Below, piece after piece: positions 1 through 9,146 of a DNA stretch of 64,000 nt. The translations under genes were made by a program, and so were the position numbers. The notes under the pieces are model-generated. The model had not been told where the DNA came from and did no database searches. It saw only the letters and a list, made by a program, of their open reading frames with translations. The stretch lies in NCBI GenBank assembly GCA_021234155.1, contig JAJEKV010000039.1:10119077-10183076 (forward strand), in the 5' to 3' direction. Position 1 is the first letter of the stretch. Each line of letters starts with the position of its first letter. Origin of the DNA: Isoetes taiwanensis (Eukaryota; Streptophyta; Lycopodiopsida; Isoetales; Isoetaceae).

Positions 1-236
1 TTGATGAAACAAAGCAGAAAGTGCAACATGTAGATCGATGTATGGAGACAAAAACTCTTGTATTAGATATCACAAGATATACAACCTGGTCACAGGAGAT
101 ATGAAGCCAATATATACAAGTCTGTTGTTCATGTTTTATATTAACATTAAATTACATTCAAAATCTGGTCACAGCCGATGTGAAGCCAGTATATACTTTT
201 TTTGTTGTTTCAATATGTTACTTTCTTGCAGCTTGT

Positions 237-882
237 TCATAGCCTGTTGTAGCCCTGTGAAAGCATTTGCCTCCAGACAGCTATTGTTAGTACATCGGTT
301 GGATTGTGTAAAGGATTTTGCTTCACATACTGTTGCAGGTCTGGTGCTATCAACAAACCCTCTAGCCATGGTTTCAAAAGTGTCAAGAGACCTGTGTCTT
401 CCACATCTTTTTCTTGCCATGAAGGTGGGCATATGCAATTTTCGTTGGGATTGAAAAGCATCTTGTACTCAGAGTCGTCTACTATTAGTGTGTTGCTCTC
501 ATTTCTGTCTGGATACTTCTCGTATATAAACTCAATTGGCTTCAGATACAAAGGTTATCTTCAGAAGCTGCAATCCGGAAAGGCAACTCCAAACAGTGGC
601 TTCCATCAAAGGTAAATCTTAAATCCCTTATCTGCGTCATTGTGAAGATTTTATCCACTACTCTTGATAGGTTCCATGGAGCTATTGATGACCATATACC
701 TACTTCAAAGTGTTCAAATACAAATCTAAGGAATTCGTCTAGGTGGGGCCTTAAAAACAACACTTTCTTGCCTATTATGTCATAGTTTCCAACTAGCAGA
801 TCATCTGCTATCAAAGTCCTATCTATTTGTTTTGCCAAAACATTATTGATATCAAACACTATCAATCTTTTTTGTACACGTG
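237..882 (-). pseudogene. FCP1/NIF-type (HAD) phosphatase-like domain, frameshifted
   Basis: FCP1/SCP/NIF proteins are HAD-fold phosphatases, several acting on the RNA polymerase II CTD. Seen: after an acceptor (TTTCATAG, exon starts at 882) the frame gives RLIVFDINNVLAK, the position of the catalytic DxDxT/V motif, but with Asn for the second Asp; then RPHLDEFLRFVFEHFEVGIWSS, and in another frame from about 551 the typical NESNTLIVDDSEYKMLFNPN and ICPPSW block, ending in a helix-rich tail (DLQQYVKQNP) at 237. The two halves overlap at 542-551 in different frames with a stop on each side. No GT-AG pair of reasonable size joins them, so a single-base indel is the simplest reading. The altered DxD resembles the DLNG-type plant variants, which may lack activity (inference). 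No independent first exon is visible; the splice phase fits the Ulp1 exon upstream. Confidence 0.75.
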
Positions 883-1019
883 CTATGAAAGAACATGCAA
901 TTTATCAATAAAGTATGGCGGAGTCGAATAAAAAGAAATTTTATTCATTAAAATTCAATGAAAAAATGTATATTTTATAATCAAATAGTGTTTAGCAGTG
1001 AAAATGGGGATAGGCTTTC

Positions 1020-1374
1020 TCAGCCAGATTTACTAGTACCAGGTGATCTAATGGTTTGGGGTGTGATGTGAATGTGGTCTAACTCCTGAAGTAGTGCTCG
1101 GATGAGAACATCACGACTATCCTCCGCATACTTTGGCAAGAACCAGTTTCGAGTAATCTGTAAATGTGACAACAATAGTTACATAATAAGTATTGGAAAC
1201 TATTTGTTTGCAAGACAAAAGGCATGAGACACTCATATTGGTAGTTTTATCACACACGATTGTGTCTACAAACTTCTGCATATAAGCTGTAACATAGAGG
1301 CCACATGAATCCCCATCTTTCTGCTGTGGACACTTATGAAACTTCACAATTGGTGAAGAGTTTTATCCATGCTT
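1020..1374 (-). pseudogene. Ulp1/C48 SUMO-protease catalytic C-terminus, two exons
   Basis: C48 cysteine peptidases process SUMO and related modifiers. Seen: exon 1231-1374 reads PIVKFHKCPQQKDGDSCGLYV, the family's C-terminal signature, with the oxyanion Gln and the catalytic Cys of CG. After a 73-bp intron (1158-1230, GTCTCA...TTACAG, phase 0) exon 1020-1157 gives ITRNWFLPKYAEDSRDVLIR and ends at TGA 1020-1022. A TAA lies in the reading frame four codons into exon 1231-1374, and the other frames also close, so as read the chain is broken. The His-Asp half of the protease is not recognisable here. An alternative donor at 1040/1039 would skip the stop and join the FCP1-like exon at 882 in phase. 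Ulp1 domains are also carried by some plant Mutator elements (KI-MULEs), so capture is possible. Confidence 0.7.
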
Positions 1375-1436
1375 CTGTAAACATGGATGTCATGGACTTC
1401 TCAACTGATGTACCCTGAAATAAAATGCTTTCTTAC

Positions 1437-1723
1437 CTGTTTCTACTGGTTTAATTTTCTTCTTCTGTGCCTTTTTAGGCGTGGACTTCTTCTTTGGAGT
1501 CACATTTTTTCTGCTGCCTTTACTTTTCCAGATGCGGCCTTAGCCTGCTCTCTCAATCTCTCGAGTTCCTCGTCATAATCTGGAATGTCACCATGCACAC
1601 TTGAAGTGCCAGCTTCCTCAACCTGTATCACCGTAGGAATAGTGAGTTTGCTTTTTCCTTCAATCACTGCTTTCTTTCCCTCGGCTACATCTTGCACCTC
1701 AATTTTTTTTGGAACCTCCAAAA
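1437..1723 (-). pseudogene. Middle exon: acidic/basic linker of the Ulp1-like gene
   Basis: The exon begins after TTTTCATAG (first base 1723) in phase 1, exactly the phase left by the donor of the upstream coiled-coil exon, giving VLEVPKKIEVQDVAEGKKA at its start. It continues through an acidic, helix-forming stretch (DYDEELERLREQAKAASGK). A run of six A's near 1509 then throws the frame into TGA; one extra A would continue into a Lys-rich NVTPKKKSTPKKAQKKKIK segment, probably nuclear localising, and a good donor (ACAG|GTAAGA, 1437/1436). The break is therefore a homopolymer indel, real or a sequencing error. The next intron (1375-1436) is 62 bp. No enzymatic domain is recognised in this exon. 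Confidence 0.55.
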
Positions 1724-2341
1724 CTATGAAAACCGAACCAAGAATATGAAATTGCTTCTTCCGACACAATGCAAAACAATTTCAAAACAAGCGCACCTGA
1801 TCTGTGGTGTAATTTCTGCTCAGTTGTTTATTTGGCACTTTGAAGCTTTGAAAATAAATCGGCACATAACAGTCAGATATCCGTCTCTAACTATTCTGTT
1901 GAAAAACAGCAGTACATATTACTAGAATTGATCTACATTGAAGTACTTTGAGTACATATACATGTAAACAGCTATTTATCTAGACGGAATGTATATGTAA
2001 TATACATGAATGTGCTCCAATGTATGCACATGTACACATCAGACAATTCTATTACATAACATACCTCTAAATGTTCTGCCACAAAACTCAGTACACAACT
2101 CCTAATTTTATGTATTAACGTTCTACATCTAAGACCCTACACTGTGAATATACAACATGTATGTAAGAAACATATATATATGTATGACATGCAAGCCATG
2201 GAACTATAAGTATAAAATAACCAGTACACTCCTACATGCTGTAGCAAAACCTTAAGTGCAGCAATCTACATGTAAATGGATTCTACATTGCAGTAATCCT
2301 GGGTGCAGCAAATTAAACATAAATTATGAAATACTGCTTAC

Positions 2342-3527
2342 CTCCAGTGTACACCTCCAAGATCTTTGAAATGTTTTCATCCCATTTGCATGCTTTTGGG
2401 CAGGATAGTCCAGCAGAAATAGAATATGAGAAACAAAAAGGAGCAACTAGGATAGGTTCATTATTAGCAAAGCCATTACTACAAAACACACATCCATGCA
2501 CATATATGAATTTTTCTTCAGCTGGAGAGATCATTAAGCTTGTTTTAGGCTGAAGGAGAATCGCTGCAGAATGCATCATGTACTTATGCACATCATCAAG
2601 CCGTCTGCAGCACTCAAACTGAACTTTATGAGCCTCCTCAAGTTCTGCAATCCTCTTTTCACATAACTCCTTTTCCCGAATGGCTTTCTCCAATGGTTCC
2701 TGAATTCTTTTCAATATTTCTTCCTTCTTAGTTCTATCCCTCATCAAAAGATCAACCTCCTGCTGCACATTCTTGATGTCTCTCTTATTCTGCTTAGCAT
2801 CGTCAAGAACACTATCAATGTCTTGTTGAATCTGTGCTAGGTCCTCTTCATGTGCATCCTTTCTTCCTGAAAACTTATTTATGTTGTCACGTAATTCTGC
2901 CTGCTGATTTTTCAGTTCTTCAACCTTGAAAGAGCTGCTAATTAACTGTCCATGGCACTGCTGCAACATAGTTTCTGCAAATTGAAGGTCTTCCTTAGAG
3001 TAAAATCCTTGCTGCAATTTAAGAACCTTGGATGTGGATTTAGAGGTCCCAATTTCTTCTATGATAGCAGATTCTTTTGCTCCTGCCTTTGCCAAATCTT
3101 TGGCCAAAACTTTAAATGTATCCCAATCTACTTTTTTACATGTTAATTGAAGGGCAAAGGCACGAGCAAAGTACTCAGGTACATGGCGATTGGTGACCTC
3201 CCGCTTACCAAAAACAATTTCATAATGCTTGTAGAAGTTCTCAGCCCACTCTGGCTTCACGCTAGATTCTTTGAACCCCCATATGTCTTTAGGCCCCCAC
3301 TGCTCGTCCATGATCTGTTGTAAATCTGAAAAAATTTCATTTGCATTGACACATCTTACATGCTTTGCTTCCACAACAGTGGGTTCTTCACAAATAAGTC
3401 TTCTTTTTGGCCTTGGTTCTTCAAATGCTTGAACCTTCCTCTTGTTTTTTTCGGCTTTCTTGCTAGCATCGACTGTTTTCAAATTCTTATTTAATCTGGG
3501 TGACTTCCGGGAGGCAAAGGCGTCCAT
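2342..3527 (-). CDS. Nuclear coiled-coil first exon of the Ulp1-like gene
   Basis: This is one open exon of about 395 codons. I start it at the ATG at 3527 (MDAFASRKSPRLNK) rather than the in-frame one 39 bases upstream, because the shorter form begins with a basic SPRLNK/KKAEKNKRK/PKRRL region that looks like a nuclear localisation signal. A globular part follows (residues about 60-170, DEQWGPKDIWGFKESSVKPEWAENF), then a long coiled coil (about 185-330, rich in Glu, Lys and Gln heptads), and a Cys-containing tail. The exon ends at a consensus donor, GGAG|GTAAGC at 2342/2341, phase 1, compatible with the exon at 1723; the intron of about 620 bp is the longest in the gene. No database family is recognised; the link to the protease rests on splice phase and order. 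Confidence 0.6.
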
Positions 3528-4221
3528 TGCTTGGATTTGGGCAAGGATTTCGAGGAAGAAGAACAAATTGTAGTTGAATTGCTTCGTTGATCACACAGAA
3601 ACACCAAAAATTGGAACGGCGGCAAATTTTTTTCCTAAAGAGGAAACACTTCGCAATCTCCCTCCAAAAAATCGCAATGAAGGTCCGTTTTGGTTGCCAC
3701 TTGCCACTCATAATTTTGAATTGCTGACGTGGCTACTCCTAATGATTACATATCCCAACTAACTAAAATTCAAAAAAAAAAAAAAAAAAGGGGTGCCTAC
3801 ATGCCCTACATTATACATAATGTAAGGGCATTTTTTTAGACACCCTAGCCTTTTTTTACCCTTAAAGTATTTTGGAAGGAAAAAGCCTTCTCAGGCATAT
3901 CGTATGGAAAATTAAGTGTTGCAATTTTGCTTCATTTTCTCAGCCATCGCATTTCATCCGCTTCTCACATCGAGTTCTTGGCTTCTCCGCTCGATTTATG
4001 GCTTCAAAGATCTTCGCTCGAATCACGACCTTTAGCGAATTCACAAAAAGAAATGCCATTGAGACCCTTTGAATATGTAGTAAAATAACAGGGGGTTCCA
4101 GGGGGATTTGATATGGATGTAAAAATTAACAATTCCTGAAACCATAGACCATATATCCCTAAAACAATTGAATGGGTTGTTTAAAAAAAAAACATAGATT
4201 CAAGATAAAAAATAATCAAAT
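3528..4221. other. Upstream flank of the coiled-coil gene; A-tract and hairpin
   Basis: No gene seen. Contains an A-tract at about 3771-3789 next to the hairpin listed separately, and a short AT-rich stretch. A GGGGGTTCCAGGGGGATTT segment near 4090 resembles part of the inverted repeat at 37.1-37.5 kb but is too short to assign. Confidence 0.5.
3791..3845. repeat. 55-bp near-perfect hairpin beside an A-tract
   Basis: Outer arms GGGTGCCTA (3791-3799) and TAGACACCC (3837-3845) enclose inner arms ATGCCCTACATTAT (3801-3814) and ATAATGTAAGGGCAT (3817-3831). Only a two-base loop separates the inner arms. It could be the remnant of a foldback or MITE, since an A-run abuts it on the left; no target duplication could be assigned. 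Confidence 0.6.
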
Positions 4222-4292
4222 TAGCTCACTGGGTATATTGGTTAAAGTAGTTTTATTAGGATATTGAGTTATTTTGGTAGAGGTTCGAGCCC
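4222..4292 (+). repeat. tRNA-derived SINE-like head (A and B boxes)
   Basis: TAGCTCACTGG at 4222-4232 fits a polymerase III A box, and GGTTCGAGCCC at 4282-4292 is a canonical B box. They are about 50 bp apart, as in tRNA genes and SINEs. No cloverleaf with paired acceptor ends is apparent, so this is not called a tRNA gene. The following bases contain a repeated AGAGGTTCGATATTC / CTTAGGCAAA(A/G)TCGTAT unit. Confidence 0.5.
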
Positions 4293-4380
4293 CCGTATTT
4301 TATATTCTAAAATCTTAGGCAAAGTCGTATAGAGGTTCGATATTCCCTCAATACCTTAGGCAAAATCGTATTCCATATTT

Positions 4381-5232
4381 TTCTCGATACCTAATCTTCC
4401 TCCTGATCTAATGGCTCATCAATTTCTAGTTGCAATTGCAACGGGACTTGGAGTTCATATCTCACACTCCATCATGAATGGTCCAAGAATTTGTGTTTCT
4501 ATGCCAGTGGACTCGCCTTTACCAGATTGTATAGTTGTGAAGAGCGGACCTTGGTATAAAAAGCTGGATCTTAAGCTTCTAAATGGTCCAGAATTAGCCC
4601 GTTTGTTTTCTGATAAGGAGGCTTTTGTTAGCTTTCGTCGAGGTACTCGTGCGTCTCAGACATGTGTTCAACATTCTTCCCAAGTTCAAGCTCCCATTGT
4701 TATTTCTTCATCTATACATGATCAACCTTTGCCGGTTGCTTTGCATTCCTCGGCTATAAAAGATGCTCTAGATACAGTTCCGGTGGTGTCATCCTTAGCA
4801 CCATTGGCTGCAGCTATAGTTCCTACTACTCTCCACGTTGCAGCTTCTGCCTCTCATGCTTCTGAGGTTGTTATGGCTGATGGTCCTAATCTTCAGTGCG
4901 CTAAAGAGCCATGGCAACAGGTCAATTGGAAGAAGGCAGCGCGGAAGAAGTCTGTGATATCATCTCATGAGGCTATCCTGCCTCGCACTATTCAATGGCA
5001 TGAGAATTTGATGTCTGTTGATGATCATCTCGATGACGTAGAACATGATGACTGTGATGAGGCCATTAAACGCCTCAAGGTGGCACAAGGATTATGATTA
5101 TACTTTGTGTATGGATGGTTTTGCTTAGTGGACTATTTCGTCCTCTAGGTTTTGAGTCCCATATCACAGATCTCTTGTATGTATCTTGATTTTCCTTGAT
5201 AATAAATTGTCGTTCTTCAAAAAAAAAAAAAA
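4381..5232 (+). mobile_element. 5'-truncated ORF1-only retroposon (LINE-A) with TSD and poly(A)
   Basis: The insert is bounded by a perfect 16-bp target-site duplication, ATCGTATTCCATATTT, at 4365-4380 and 5233-5248, and ends in a poly(A) tail (5219-5232). It holds the 3' two thirds of an L1-like ORF1 followed directly by about 120 bp of 3' UTR, with no ORF2 between. A related 3' end recurs at about 62390-62526. The intact TSD and open frame make it one of the younger insertions here. Confidence 0.85.
4383..5097 (+). CDS. LINE ORF1 (gag-like, DUF4283 type) C-terminal part
   Basis: ORF1 proteins of plant L1-like LINEs bind the element RNA. The frame is open from the insertion junction: NLPPDLMAHQFLVAIATGLG lines up with DLPPDLMVPDFLVSMANGLG of the neighbouring element at 5.9 kb. 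A Ser/Ala/Pro-rich region follows, then a basic KKAARKK stretch and an Asp-rich end (DDHLDDVEHDDCDE), stop at 5095-5097. The N-terminal third is missing because of 5' truncation. The C-terminal zinc knuckle expected in many such proteins is not seen. Confidence 0.7.
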
Positions 5233-5256
5233 ATCGTATTCCATATTTCAAAATCA

Positions 5257-6700
5257 TATGCGCCTCCAATCAGCCGGGAAGGGATCACTTGCTGGTGATG
5301 CGCCCTCTTCTAGGGTGCATGTAGTTGATGTGCCTCCTGGGATGCCCCTGGATACTTCTCAGGATGCCAGGGCGGCAGCCCCACCTCCTGTGCGCCCGGC
5401 CTGGCGGAGCAATGACACTGTTGCTCGCATCACTCGGCCGGGGTTTTCAGATTGGATCAAGCGCAAGGCTCCGGAGTGTAGGACTGCCCGTGTTCAAGAG
5501 GCTCTGAAATTTGTGGAGGATCATCACTATGTTGACCTGCAGGCAGCTCTTCCAGAGACTCCATGGATAGATATTGATCATACCAGGCATGTTCAGACCA
5601 TTGAGAATCTAGTTTCATTTGCGGTATTGGGCTACTTCACGGGGTACATATTGGACACGAGGAGGTTTAGCTCTTGGCTTGCTGGACATCTGAGACGGAT
5701 TGGTTTGCCCAGGTATCAGTCTCTGAAATTCCTACCAAATAATTTCTTCATAATCATGTTTGAGGCTGAGTCTTCTGTGCGGCAATTGGTTAGTCGGGGG
5801 GTGGATACTTTGGGTGAATCATATGTGCTGTATCAGTATTATACTCCAGCAATGTCTACCAGTTCTTTGACAACGGTTAAAATCCCGTGTTGGTTCCAGA
5901 TTCAGGATCTTCCTCCTGATCTAATGGTGCCTGATTTTTTGGTTTCTATGGCTAATGGACTGGGTGTATATTTGGCTCATTCTATTGTGCAGGTCCCCAA
6001 GATCTGTGTTGCTCGCTGCTTAAGTACTGTGCCCACTTCTCTTCCAAAGGCGTAGTGGTCCCCGGCATTTTCTCTTCCGATTGAAGCTTTTGAATGGCTC
6101 GAGATCCGGCGGATGTTTCCATCTATTGTGCTACCATCGACCAGTGATGATCCTGGCCGGGTGCATGTGATGGGGTAGGGGTTGCAGGTGCTTATGCAGG
6201 GGCCCGAGATTCCTCTCTTCCTGAGGCAACAGGCGGAGGACTCCGTGGTGTAGTGAGTGGAGTTGGACGAGGTGGTGTGGTTGGGAGAGGTGGTGTGGGA
6301 CGAGGCCGGGGCAGGCTTGCTGCTGGCCGCCCATTGGATGGCGGGGCTAGGGACGCGGGTGGTGGCTCAGGGAAGGCCTCGGGATGATTTGGTTGTGGCT
6401 AGGTCTGAGGACAGGGCTGTGGGAGGGGCTGCTGATCCTGCTGGGGATGTCCCGGTAGTGGTATGTGCTGAGCATGAGGTGGCTGGAGCAGCCCGGTTGG
6501 AGGTAGAGACTAGAGTGGCCCATGACTCTATGGAGGTTCCTGGGGGACTTCCAACACATGTTGGAAGTGGAATGTCACGTAGAGCGGCTGTGGGTCACAT
6601 TGCTGTGATTAATCCTCTGGCTCTAGATGATGACTCTGTGGAGTGGGCTGATGGCCTGGTGGGTAGGCATGTAGGGCTGGACACTTCTCCTCCGGGATGA
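5257..6700 (+). pseudogene. LINE-B ORF1 (gag-like), broken after 6055
   Basis: The open part, 5257-6055, contains the DUF4283-like fold: FSSWLAGHLRR, FLPNNFFIIMFEAESSVRQL, then the KIPCWFQIQDLPPDL block shared with LINE-A. A stop at 6053-6055 and at least one indel follow. From about 6257 a long open frame, rich in Gly, Ala, Val and Asp, runs to TGA 6698-6700 and probably represents the ORF1 C-terminus. That stop overlaps the ATG of ORF2 (ATGA at 6697-6700). Confidence 0.65.
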
Positions 6701-7394
6701 ATAGGTCGATCCTCAGCTGGAATGTGCGGGGGGTGCGGTCCTCTAGTAGTAAGAGGGCCCGTGTTTCTTTGGCACTTCGGCAGGTTAAGCCCCCGATATT
6801 GTTTGCATTCGGGGAGCATAAATGTCACTGAGGGTGATATGTCCGTGCTCATGAATATGGTTGGCGTGCAGTTTGGCTCTATTGCTTCTTCTTCCGGGCG
6901 GACTAGTGGGGGTACTCTTATTGCTTGGAGGATGGATGTGCGGTCCGCATTACTCTCTGCAGCATGTGTTTGGTCGGTGGGCAATAATTAAGTGGTTGGA
7001 GGGAGGGCAGGAGTGGGGGGATTGTTAATGTTTATGCCCCTAATCAGCCTTCGGTAGGGGTGCTTTATGGGCCCTGATTTCGAATAAGTTGCGCGCCCTT
7101 AGTGGGTTGCAGGTTGCTTGGTTGCTGTTAGGGGACTTCAATATGGTAGAGCGATCTGGAACCCAGGTTGTGCATGGCTTTGAGAGGGACCAATGGTCTC
7201 GTTTGTTGCAGGATTTGGCCTTGGTTGAGGTCCCTGGTGACTTGTCTTTCACCTATTGTAATAGGCAGATTGGCGCGGGCCGGGCGTATGCTAGGCATGA
7301 CCGGTGCTATGCTTCCCCATGCGCACTGAATGGTGTGCCCTCTTTGCACCGGAGTAACATTCTGTCTACCTCCATTTCTGATCATTACCCTTAG
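6697..7394 (+). pseudogene. LINE-B ORF2: APE-type endonuclease domain
   Basis: The ATG at 6697 opens MNRSILSWNVRGVRSSS, the standard start of an apurinic-type endonuclease (the Asn of SWNVRG is catalytic). A TGA follows within about 45 codons. Further blocks are GGTLIAWR near 6910, LLLGDFNMVERSG near 7120 (catalytic Asp/Asn pair) and the terminal SDHYP near 7380 (catalytic Asp-His). These lie in different frames, so the domain is dead. Confidence 0.8.
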
Positions 7395-7397
7395 GTT

Positions 7398-9146
7398 TTG
7401 TCCGGTCAGGGTGCGGTTGCCTCTCGGCCCTCTAGGACGGTGTTCCGTTTGAACACCCGGCTTCTGGCTGATGCGGATTTCTCGGCCCAGTGCCAGGAGT
7501 TGTGGCTTGATACCTTTTCATCTCTGAAGGGTATGTCTGGTATGGTGACTGCATTAGCTAGGGTGAAGCGTTTTGCCAAGGTCTTTGGTAGGCAGCGTGT
7601 GCAGCAGGAGCGGCAGGAGTTGCATGGTCTCTATCAGGAGTTGGAGAGGATTCGAGCGCAGCCTTCTGATGGCATTAGGGAGAATGCAGTGTTGCAGCGT
7701 ATTGTTGCTCTGGAGCAGGTTAAAGTGCAGGAGGCGCGTGTGAAGGCGGCCCTTACCTGGTTGAAGAAGGGGGACACAAGTTCGTCGGTGTTCTTCAGAG
7801 CAGCTAGGCAGCGGCGATATGCAGCATCTATGGCGTCCCTTGCTTTGCCTGATGGCTGAACTTTGGAGGATCCCGCTGATTTGCAGAGGTATGTGCATGC
7901 TCATTTCTCAGGGTTTTTTGCGCAGCGCTCTCTTCCCTATGAGCAGGAGAGCAGGAGCTTGTTTTGGGGGCTGTTAAGCCATCTATTCTGCCTCACCAGC
8001 GTGAGAGCTTGGAGCAGGAGCTTTCCAGAGAGGATTTAACGGAGGCATGTATGTGCATGGCCAAGGATAAATGTCCTGGGCTAGATGGCATCCCTGTGGA
8101 GTTCTTTCAGACTTATTGGGAGTGGGCTGGTGAGTCTGTGTACCAGGTGTATCTTGAGTTGCTGCAGTCTTCTCAAATGGATAGGATCTTGAATACCGCA
8201 TGCATTTCCTTGATTTCTAAGGTTAAGCAGCCTTCTACTATTAATGATTGGAGGCCTATCTCCTTGTTGTCCTCTGTGTATAAGATTATTGCGAAAGCCC
8301 TGGCAGAGAAGTTGAAGCCGGTGTTGACTTCTTCTATTAGTAAGGTGCAGTCTGGGTTTGTTCCTGGGAGGAACGTTTTGACTAATGTTGCCGCAGCTTA
8401 TGAGGGCCTTTATTGGGCCAGGAGAACAGGTCAAGGCATTGCCTATCTTAAACTTGACTTTGCCAAAGCTTATGATAGTGTTCGTTGGGAGTTCTTGTCT
8501 GCCATGATGTTAGCATTGGGCTGTGGTCCACGCTTTACAGAGACAGTCATGAAGCTACATAGGTCAGCACGGGCTACGGTGGTGTGCCAGGGTGAACCCT
8601 CCGCCTTTTTCTCTTTAGGCAGAGGGGTGCGTCAGGGGTGCCCTTTGGCACCGTTTTTTGTTTACGATTGTGGCGGAGGCACTGTCTCAGTTGTTTTTGG
8701 TTGCAGTGGAGGAGGGGGTGGTGGATGGGCTTCGGATGCAAGATGGTAGCCAGCAGATTATTAACCAGTTTGCCGACGACACTTTCCTCTTCTTGGTGGC
8801 AGAAGAGAGGAATTTGCGGAATGTGAAGGGTTTGCTGGATACTTTCTCCTTGGCCTCCGGCATTCTTCTGAATTGGGGTAAATGCTCTGCACTATGGGCC
8901 CAGCTGACTCCGCCTCCCCCTTGTTTGGCTCTATTCCCTTGGAAGGTGCTTCCAGGTAATGTGTGTACTAAGCTGTTGGGTATTCCCTTTGGAGGGGATG
9001 TTTCCATGGGGAGGGTGTGGGATGAAATTTTGCAGGGGTTGCAGAAGCACCTCAATTGGTGGAAGGGCAGCAAGTTGTCCATGGTAGGTAGGATCACTGT
9101 TGCCAAGTCAGTATGTGTATACAACATCTGTGATGTTAGCTCCTGA
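7398..9146 (+). pseudogene. LINE-B ORF2: linker and reverse transcriptase
   Basis: 7398-7859 is the helical EN-RT linker ending in LKKGDTSSSVFFRAARQR. The RT starts near 7964: KDKCPGLDGIPVEFFQ, then NDWRPISLLSSVYKIIAK and QSGFVPGRNVLTN. Motif A reads LKLDFAKAYDSVRWEFL (catalytic Asp) and motif B GVRQGCPLAPFF. A frameshift near 8650 moves the frame, after which motif C reads NQFADDTFLFL with the catalytic DD, followed by NWGKCSALW. The frame ends at 9146. The same order and spacing occur in LINE-C on the other strand. Confidence 0.85.

Noticed and set aside
38-454. Open plus-strand frame at the window start
   Set aside because: It lies antisense to the FCP1-like domain and has no domain of its own.
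6131-6984. Several minus-strand frames opposite LINE-B
   Set aside because: His/Pro/Ser-rich shadows of a GC-rich coding strand; the plus strand carries the LINE motifs.
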